Assembly (NCBI GenBank): GCA_965234325.1
Contig: OZ248417.1
Coordinates: 124,001 to 188,000, forward strand
Direction: 5' to 3'
DNA from: Limnohabitans kasalickyi
Lineage (GTDB): Bacteria > Pseudomonadota > Gammaproteobacteria > Burkholderiales > Burkholderiaceae_C
Length of the DNA: 64,000 nucleotides
The notes under the pieces are model-generated. The model had not been told where the DNA came from. It saw only the letters and a list, made by a program, of their open reading frames with translations, and did no database searches. Positions 32,995-64,000 of this stretch are shown here, one piece after another (position 1 is the first letter of the stretch; each line of letters starts with the position of its first letter). The translations under genes and the position numbers were made by a program.

Positions 32995-33321
32995 GTGAAC
33001 AAATTTCATCATTACGTATACGTAGTATTGTTAGATAGTGAGGTCTTAATGCACAAGAGGTTCGAAAAAGCTAACCCATCTCACCAGATTGGCAAACCCT
33101 GCTTGTACGTTGGCATGACAGGTCTTGATCCCGATACACGCTTTGACAAACACAAAACTGGAATCAAAGCCAACAACTATGTCCAAAAATACGGACTTAG
33201 GCTTGCGCCAGAGTTCGTGGCAGATCTTCAACAACCCATGAGCTATCAAGACGCCCGTTACCTTGAGGTGGATGTTGCAATAAAGTTAAAAGAGCAAGGC
33301 TACGCAGTTTGGCAAGCCTGA
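32995..33321 (+). CDS. GIY-YIG-like small protein
   Basis: 108 residues from a GTG at 32995, four bases after the preceding stop. The start HHYVYVVLLD followed by PCLYVGMTGLDPDTRFDKHKTG resembles the GIY-YIG nuclease fold (two Tyr-containing strands, then an Arg and a His on the helix). The usual catalytic Glu further on is not certain: YLEVDVAIKLKEQG offers one. It may be a nuclease of a mobile element or a non-catalytic relative. It is the last gene before the right repeat. Confidence 0.6.
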   Translation: MNKFHHYVYVVLLDSEVLMHKRFEKANPSHQIGKPCLYVGMTGLDPDTRFDKHKTGIKANNYVQKYGLRLAPEFVADLQQPMSYQDARYLEVDVAIKLKEQGYAVWQA

Positions 33322-33340
33322 AAAAGCCAGGTAACTCTCT

Positions 33341-33429
33341 CCACATGGTGAAGCGGCCAACCGAGTCAGGCGGGGAACCGAGCAGCCCTAACTGTGGAGC
33401 CAGTGCTGGGGTTAAGGTCCGTCACCTTT
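33341..33429 (+). repeat. Right direct repeat: 5'-truncated ffs remnant (attachment-site-like)
   Basis: Second copy of the 89-bp repeat. It lacks the first 13 bases of the RNA (replaced by GGTAACTCTCT) and has no TACAAT box. It also carries G-to-A at 33364, which breaks a G-C pair of the apical stem. It is therefore not a working SRP RNA. Its last 18 bases form the 3' end of the kinase gene at 33412. Confidence 0.85.
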
Positions 33430-34809
33430 GATGCTCAATGGCGCCCTCAAATCGAGGCAAACGCTGTTTTCAGGCGTGACACGCAGCGTCAACTCACCTT
33501 GATGCACACGCGCGATTTCTTTGCAAATACTCAAGCCCAGTCCCAAACCTTCTACGGCACGCGAACGGGATGTATCGCCACGAAAAAACCGATCAAACGC
33601 CAATGCCTCTAAATCAGGCGGTATGTCTGTGGTCGAGTTCTCTATGGTCAAATGAAGTTGATCATTTGAAGCTTCTAGATTGATTTTGATCCAACCCTCT
33701 GGCTTGTTGTATTTCACCGCGTTGGTATAGAGGTTTTGGAGCAATTGGTTGATCAATGAACCATCGCATTCCCAAATAACACCCTTTTGAATTTGCTGCT
33801 TGATTGTCAGATTGGATTGAAAAGTTCGTGCATCTTTCACAAACTTTTCCAACACATCTGTCAAACATATTTTGTGCAAATCCAATTTCAAATTATTGGC
33901 ATCGGCCTTGGATAAGAGCAATAGTTTTTCGGTAATTTGGACCAGGCGCTCAATTTCATCACCCATCTGCCTGACTTGAATTTGCGCATCAGAGCCTGTC
34001 GGCAACTGCGCGATGATGCGCTCTGTGGCACCACGCAAAACACTCAACGGTGTGCGTAACTCATGCGACACATCGGCAGAGAAGCGTTTTGCCATTTCGA
34101 AAGAGTGAGCCAGACGCTCGCGCAAATTGACAAACTGCTCAACGATGAGGTCAAACTCTTTGTAGGGACTATGGATCGTTTGTTTCAAGCTTAAGTTTTG
34201 AGAATTCAAACTCGCCATTTTTTCTGCAATCAACCTCACCGGCTTCAAAGACGAATAAACCATGAACAACGCCAAGCCAATCATCATCAAAATAATGACT
34301 GGCAGGGCTTTTAAAAGGTTTTGATCTCTCAAAGCCCACACTTGCTTCATAAAGTCAGTAATCCACGATCTCTTTAAAACAATCAGATCGCTGTTGACCG
34401 TCAATTCGTTTTTAACGGCCATCCACTCGACGCCATCAATCGTTTGCATGCTGTTAAAAAATTGCGCTGTTGCATTGGGCGAGGCGGGCTCCCAAGCCAC
34501 CCCAGACGCGCTGAACGTGTCACAAATCCGAGCAAATTCGTCGGTGTGACCGGCATGACACACCACGTAATGGGCTTTGATGCTGTTGAAGATTTCAAGC
34601 CGAGAGGCTTCTTGTGCGCAATGGATAAACTCATGACTTCCAACAAAATTCACGTTGCACTTTTTGAGATCGTGAGACATCTCGGAAAAAATTGTGTTCT
34701 GAGTCTGATCTACTAAAAAATACTGTGCAATATGCCTATTCACAAGAATAATAAGAAATACTAAAGCCGCAAGCTTTATAAATATATTAAATTTAAACGA
34801 CTTAGTCAT
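33412..34809 (-). CDS. Two-component sensor histidine kinase
   Basis: 465 residues. TM1 (~10-30), a periplasmic domain (~31-165), TM2 (~168-187), HAMP (~188-240), HisKA with His249 (FSADVSHELRTPLSVLRG), and HATPase (LLQNLYTNAVKYN N box, RFFRGDTSRS, GLGLGLSICKEI). The sensor region has four cysteines (51, 64, 84, 96) in a periplasmic setting, so it may contain disulfides or a metal. The last four residues and the stop (GDGP-TAA) are read from the ffs repeat. It overlaps the regulator gene by 4 bp (ATGA). It probably pairs with that regulator to control the adhesin operon beyond it. Confidence 0.93.
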   Translation of the reverse strand: MTKSFKFNIFIKLAALVFLIILVNRHIAQYFLVDQTQNTIFSEMSHDLKKCNVNFVGSHEFIHCAQEASRLEIFNSIKAHYVVCHAGHTDEFARICDTFSASGVAWEPASPNATAQFFNSMQTIDGVEWMAVKNELTVNSDLIVLKRSWITDFMKQVWALRDQNLLKALPVIILMMIGLALFMVYSSLKPVRLIAEKMASLNSQNLSLKQTIHSPYKEFDLIVEQFVNLRERLAHSFEMAKRFSADVSHELRTPLSVLRGATERIIAQLPTGSDAQIQVRQMGDEIERLVQITEKLLLLSKADANNLKLDLHKICLTDVLEKFVKDARTFQSNLTIKQQIQKGVIWECDGSLINQLLQNLYTNAVKYNKPEGWIKINLEASNDQLHLTIENSTTDIPPDLEALAFDRFFRGDTSRSRAVEGLGLGLSICKEIARVHQGELTLRVTPENSVCLDLRAPLSIKGDGP

Positions 34810-35501
34810 TCTGATTCACCGGTATGGATGCGATAACCCACTCCACGGATTGATTCGATCAAATTCATCTCAGAGCTGGAGCCTCGAGAAAGCTTTATAC
34901 GGATGCGGCGGATGCAAACGTCGACCACATTAGTTTCGGGGTCGAAGTCGATATTCCACACATGCTTCAAAATCTGCTGCCGAGAATAAATATTACCCGG
35001 TGATCGAATGAGGTAGCTCAATAAACTGAATTCACGTTGGCTCAACACGGCGCTGACGCCATGCCAATGCGCGCGACGGTCCACGACATCCAATTGCAGT
35101 TGTCCATATGTCAGGTGATGTGCGGCTGCAGGCTGCTTTCGGCCTACCAATAACTTAATGCGGGCTATCAGTTCTTCGACGAAAAAAGGCTTGGGTAAAA
35201 AGTCATCGACGCCACGCTCAAATGCCGTCATGCGATCTGACAGCTCGCTTTTTGCCGTCAGCATGATGATGGGTACGGTATTGCCCTGCTCCCGAACCTT
35301 CGTCAAAACCTCGAAGCCACTCATTCTTGGCAGCATCACATCGAGCACCACCAAATCGTAACGACGCTCAAAAATGGCGTCGAGTCCAGCAACACCGTCG
35401 GCGATGTGGTCCGCCTCAAAACCAGCATGCCTGAGGCCAGGCAAGACAAAGTCTGCAATCTTAATTTCGTCTTCTATTAAGAGGATTTTCATCGCAACCA
35501 T
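34806..35501 (-). CDS. OmpR-family response regulator
   Basis: 231 residues. Receiver with phospho-acceptor Asp54 (LVVLDVMLPRMSG) and Lys near 103 (FLPKPF); a winged-helix DNA-binding domain at ~135-228 (LSQREFSLLSYLIRSPG, ETNVVDVCIRRIRIKL, IRGVGYRI). The first start (MVAMKILLIEDE, ATG at 35501) has no clear ribosome site. The ATG three codons later (35492) is equally possible. It is divergent from tpsA across 342 bp and overlaps the partner kinase by 4 bp. Confidence 0.95.
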   Translation of the reverse strand: MVAMKILLIEDEIKIADFVLPGLRHAGFEADHIADGVAGLDAIFERRYDLVVLDVMLPRMSGFEVLTKVREQGNTVPIIMLTAKSELSDRMTAFERGVDDFLPKPFFVEELIARIKLLVGRKQPAAAHHLTYGQLQLDVVDRRAHWHGVSAVLSQREFSLLSYLIRSPGNIYSRQQILKHVWNIDFDPETNVVDVCIRRIRIKLSRGSSSEMNLIESIRGVGYRIHTGESE

Positions 35502-35540
35502 TGTCAGTTGAATTCAATCAGCCAAAGAATTCGTGATTAG

Positions 35541-35620
35541 TGACAAATACGTCATCATTTGATAACTTGGCTCTTGATGCACCAATATAGGGCTCAACAA
35601 AATGACAAATCTATCATTAA
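35541..35620 (+). repeat. Direct repeat pair TGACAAAT-N3-TCAT, candidate regulator sites
   Basis: Copies at 35541-35555 and 35603-35617, start to start 62 bp, close to six helical turns. Each is followed by an AT-rich tail, and the second by a TGTCAC that mirrors TGACA. OmpR-type regulators bind spaced direct repeats, and the regulator gene is adjacent, so it is the obvious candidate. Confidence 0.45.
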
Positions 35621-35638
35621 TGTCACTTATCGAATTCT

Positions 35639-35659
35639 AAACAATAAATTTGATTGTTT
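35639..35659. repeat. Dyad AAACAAT-N7-ATTGTTT
   Basis: Perfect 7-bp inverted repeat with an AT-only-like spacer, about 185 bp upstream of tpsA. It could be the binding site of a dimeric regulator; which one is not known. Confidence 0.35.
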
Positions 35660-35843
35660 AGCTATTAACGTAAGGGCGTGAAACCCCATTTAGCTCCAAA
35701 GTAAGACCGCCTCTGACCATGCATCACATGACATTTTTCGATTTTCAGCAGCGCCCCCTTCAATGTCATTCCTATTGCAACGGCCAATCTAAATATATTC
35801 AATTTAATTTAATTTCTTATTACACAAACAAAAAAGGCGCGTC

Positions 35844-61613
<25,770 letters not shown>

Positions 61614-61632
61614 GCAAATTTCACACACCGAC

Positions 61633-63360
61633 ATGAACGTTTCTCTCAACGAATTTCACAGCCGACCACCCCAAGCGCTTTCTCGAATCAGCTGGCTGGT
61701 GTTGATGCTGCTTGCCCCTTATGCCTCACAAGCCGCAGAGGTCGATGCAGGCGCGTTGCAGCAGCAAATTGATCGCACACAAAACTTCAACTTGCCGCGT
61801 CAGAGGGCGCCGTTGTTACCCAAGCCGATGGCCAACCCGCCCCGTACTGGCTTAAAAATCTTGGTCCAACGCTTTGAAGTCAATGGCAACACCTTGCTTG
61901 ATCAGGTACATCTTCAACCTTTGCTGAATCGTTATCAAGGGCAAGAATTGACCTTCAGCGAGATAGAAGCGTTGGTGAGCGAGTTGGCTGAGGTCTTCAG
62001 AGAGGCGGGCTGGGTTGTGCGAGCCTATCTGCCGGAACAGGATGTGCTGGATGGTGTGGTCAAGATTGAAATTGTTCAAGCCCGATTTGGCGAAATTCGG
62101 TTCGATGGAGAGATTCCCAAACCCGCCACGCCTGAAACACTCAAACGCATCGTTCAATCACAACAGGCGAGCGGCGCGTATTTGAACTCCCCAGCCATTG
62201 ACCGCGCTTTGTTGATTGCCGACGACATTTCCGGTGTTTATGTGAACGGCAACTTGAAAGAAGGAGAACAAGAAAGCGAAACAGACTTGGTTCTCAAAGC
62301 CACAGCAAAACCTGGCTTCGAAGGAACCGTCATCACAGACAACACGGGATCACGAGGGACCGGTGTGAATCGCTTGGTCATGAACGTCAATTTCAACAGC
62401 GTCTTCGGTGATGGCGATCAAATCAGCAACACCTGGACAGAGACCAAAGCCAGCCGGTACAAGCGGGTGGGTTGGACCGTACCGGTGGGTACCGATGGTT
62501 TGAAAATTGGGGCCAATACATCGCACCTCTCCTACCGAGTTTTACAGTTTCAAGAAACCGTGGCCCCCACAGGCACGTCCGACACCACGGGTATTGAGGC
62601 CAGCTACCCGCTGATACGGTCACGCTCTCAAAACATGTATGCCAGTTTTACGATCGATGAAAAGCACTTCAAAAACTTCAGCGAAGGACAGGTCAAAAGC
62701 GACTATTCAAGCCGACCTAAATCCTTGAGTTTTTATGGCAATAGTTTCGATGGTTGGGGTGGCGGTGGGTCCAATACAGCCAACCTGACCTTCGTTAATG
62801 GATTCATGAACCTGGAAGGCTCACCGAACGCACCTGAAGTTGCTGTGACCACGCAAACTGCGGGTGCTTATCGCAAAATTCGTTACGCATTGAGCCGCCA
62901 ACAAGTGTTGGCTTCTGAATGGTCTATGTATGGTTCGCTATCCGGCCAACGCTCGCGTGGTGCGAAGAACCTCGACTCATCCGAAAAGTTTTACCTCGGT
63001 GGAAGTTCGGGCGTTCGTGCTTACCCCAGCAGTGAGGCGGGGGGTGGCAATGGGGTGATGGGAAATATTGAGTTGCGTTGGCAACTGCAACCACGCTTGA
63101 TGGCCGCGACTTTCTATGACATTGGTAATGTCACGCTTTACCCAGCACTGAACCAGCAAGACGTCACCGCGCTCAACAAGTACACACTCAAAGGCAACGG
63201 CTTTTCCTTGGCTTGGCAAAGTGAAGACGGGATTGCCCTCAAGCTGATTTGGGCCAGACGCATCGGCACAAACCCAGCTGCCAACATTGAGACGGGCAAA
63301 GACTTAGATGGTTCGCTCGTGAGAACTCGGATGTGGAGCTCGGTAACCGTGCCCTTTTAA
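61633..63360 (+). CDS. TpsB outer-membrane transporter (ShlB/FhaC/HecB family)
   Basis: 575 residues from the ATG at 61633; an upstream TTG frame overlaps the tpsA end and is less likely. Signal peptide ending near SQAAE (~37); two POTRA-type domains (~75-225: FEVNGNTLLDQVHLQPLL, REAGWVVRAYLPEQDVLDGVV, then a second with ISGVYVNGNLKEGE); and a beta-barrel to the end. The barrel has RAYPSSEAGGGNG, the surface/lid motif of the Omp85/TpsB family, and the C-terminus SSVTVPF ends in Phe, as usual for barrel proteins. It secretes the TpsA encoded 19 bp upstream by recognising its TPS domain. Confidence 0.96.
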   Translation: MNVSLNEFHSRPPQALSRISWLVLMLLAPYASQAAEVDAGALQQQIDRTQNFNLPRQRAPLLPKPMANPPRTGLKILVQRFEVNGNTLLDQVHLQPLLNRYQGQELTFSEIEALVSELAEVFREAGWVVRAYLPEQDVLDGVVKIEIVQARFGEIRFDGEIPKPATPETLKRIVQSQQASGAYLNSPAIDRALLIADDISGVYVNGNLKEGEQESETDLVLKATAKPGFEGTVITDNTGSRGTGVNRLVMNVNFNSVFGDGDQISNTWTETKASRYKRVGWTVPVGTDGLKIGANTSHLSYRVLQFQETVAPTGTSDTTGIEASYPLIRSRSQNMYASFTIDEKHFKNFSEGQVKSDYSSRPKSLSFYGNSFDGWGGGGSNTANLTFVNGFMNLEGSPNAPEVAVTTQTAGAYRKIRYALSRQQVLASEWSMYGSLSGQRSRGAKNLDSSEKFYLGGSSGVRAYPSSEAGGGNGVMGNIELRWQLQPRLMAATFYDIGNVTLYPALNQQDVTALNKYTLKGNGFSLAWQSEDGIALKLIWARRIGTNPAANIETGKDLDGSLVRTRMWSSVTVPF

Positions 63361-63375
63361 ACCAAAAGCCAGCCC

Positions 63376-64000
63376 CTAGTTTTGGCCTGATTGGTCAGCC
63401 AATGCCTCATGCATGGCTTGCACCAAGGTCTCACTTTCGTGCGCGCCCGACAAACCCACCTTGCGGTTGAAGATAAAAAACGGCACGCCGGTGATGCCCA
63501 TTTCACGGGCGGCCTTGTCGCTGTCCATGGTTTGGGTGTGCAACGCAGCATCTTCCAACGTTTGCTTGGCCAACTCAGGCGTCATCCCTGCGGTGACGGC
63601 TATCTCCATCAGCGCAACCGCATCGGTCAGGTCTTTGCCATCCAAAAAGTAGCCTTTGAACAAGGCTTCGACCATGCGGTCTTGGGCTTGCCCAGCTTCG
63701 GACACGGCAATCAAGCTGTGCGCGACCACGGTGTTGGGCTGACGGGCGATATGGTCAAACGCAAAGTCAATCCCCACCTCTTGGCCCACGCCTGTGACAC
63801 GCTCATAAATGGTGTCAGCGCGGTCTCCAAATTTTTTGCGCACGTATTCAGCACGCGCAATGCCTTCTTGGGGCATGTCGGGGTTGAGTTGAAAGGTGTG
63901 CCAGCGCACTTCAGGCGTGATGTCGGGGTGCTCGGCCGCCCAAAGTGCCAAAGCACCCTCTAGGCGGCGTTTGCCGACGTAGCACCACGGGCAAACCACA
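63376..64000 (-). CDS. DsbA-family oxidoreductase, FrnE-like (5' end outside window)
   Basis: Open from the window edge to TAG at 63376, about 208 residues visible. The active site CPWC lies four residues in (VVCPWCYVGKRRLEGAL), so only ~10-15 N-terminal residues are missing. The rest follows FrnE/DsbA-like proteins: VRWHTFQLNPDMP, ALFKGYFLDGKDLTD, and the cis-Pro loop MGITGVPFFIFNRK. It is a cytosolic thiol-disulfide oxidoreductase related to 2-hydroxychromene-2-carboxylate isomerase. It is convergent with tpsB, with 15 bp between the stops. Confidence 0.92.
   Translation of the reverse strand, partial: VVCPWCYVGKRRLEGALALWAAEHPDITPEVRWHTFQLNPDMPQEGIARAEYVRKKFGDRADTIYERVTGVGQEVGIDFAFDHIARQPNTVVAHSLIAVSEAGQAQDRMVEALFKGYFLDGKDLTDAVALMEIAVTAGMTPELAKQTLEDAALHTQTMDSDKAAREMGITGVPFFIFNRKVGLSGAHESETLVQAMHEALADQSGQN

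Larger units (their letters stand above)
30239..33340. mobile_element. 3.1-kb insertion at the SRP RNA gene, no integrase seen
   Basis: The segment lies between two 89-bp copies of the ffs 3' part. It is visibly AT-richer than its surroundings and holds five short accessory genes in one direction (30569-33321) plus a gene remnant. No tyrosine or serine recombinase, transposase or replication gene can be read on either strand. It may be a decayed or satellite element moved by an integrase encoded elsewhere, or the remainder after a deletion. The repeat structure is seen directly; mobility is inferred. Confidence 0.7.
35502..35843. promoter_or_regulatory. Divergent control region of the regulator and tpsA genes
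   Basis: 342 bp, AT-rich. It holds two copies of TGACAAAT-N3-TCAT (35541 and 35603) and a dyad AAACAAT-N7-ATTGTTT (35639-35659), listed separately. Nearer to tpsA there is an AT-rich run (AAATATATTC, TTTAATTTAATTT, ~35790-35820) where a -10 box is likely, and a GG-containing weak ribosome site just before the ATG. No ORF or RNA gene seen. Confidence 0.5.

Noticed and set aside
33341..33429. Second working SRP RNA gene
   Set aside because: It lacks the 5' strand of the terminal stem, has no -10 box and carries a stem-breaking base change.
63362..63385. CCAAAA/TTTTGG hairpin as a terminator between tpsB and the FrnE-like gene
   Set aside because: The arms are short and A/T-rich with a 12-base loop and no T run, so it is too weak to call.

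Overview
The window looks like chromosomal DNA of a Burkholderiales betaproteobacterium, most likely Comamonadaceae (Limnohabitans or Rhodoferax type). This rests on codon use, the dnaX-ebfC-recR gene order and the style of the proteins. It is an inference from reading, not from a database search.

Positions 1-27060 hold a very large chemosensory locus. After a phosphonate-type binding protein cut by the window edge come two overlapping genes for small cyclic-nucleotide-binding (cNMP) proteins (493-1346). A ten-gene leftward operon (12806 to 1336) meets them: a receiver, a receiver-adenylate cyclase, an Aer-like PAS protein, its separate MCP partner, a three-domain CheW protein, CheR, CheB, a CheB-type orphan receiver, a 1120-residue CheA and CheW. 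A divergent rightward set (12968-25058) encodes a multi-PAS histidine kinase, a PAS-GGDEF-EAL protein, two poly-HAMP MCPs separated by a secreted Cache protein, a class I cyclic nucleotide phosphodiesterase and a two-domain cNMP-binding protein. A fourth MCP with a Cache sensor runs leftward and ends one base away. The locus thus encodes a chemosensory array together with a full cyclic-nucleotide circuit (synthesis, breakdown, DNA-binding-free receptors) and a c-di-GMP enzyme. I think this is the most interesting system in the window.

Positions 27186-30234 are housekeeping: recR, ebfC, dnaX and the 4.5S SRP RNA gene (ffs). dnaX contains an A9 slippery run whose -1 frame stops three codons later, as expected for a tau/gamma switch.

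Positions 30239-33340 are an AT-richer insertion flanked by an 89-bp direct repeat of the 3' part of ffs, with one mismatch. The left copy is a complete SRP RNA gene and the right copy is truncated at its 5' end. The insertion carries an ADP-ribosylglycohydrolase, a protein of unknown family, a small secreted adhesin-E-like protein, a small membrane protein and a GIY-YIG-like protein. It has no recognisable integrase.

Positions 33412-63360 hold a histidine kinase/OmpR-type regulator pair divergent from a two-partner secretion operon. The operon comprises a giant 8589-residue TpsA exoprotein (ESPR signal, hemagglutinin TPS domain, Gly-rich segment, autotransporter-type repeats, three GLUG supermodules, long recently duplicated repeats, YDG-like domain, Ala-Pro tract) and its TpsB transporter. 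The 342-bp gap between regulator and tpsA contains repeated motifs that could be its operators. The window ends inside a FrnE-like DsbA-family gene.
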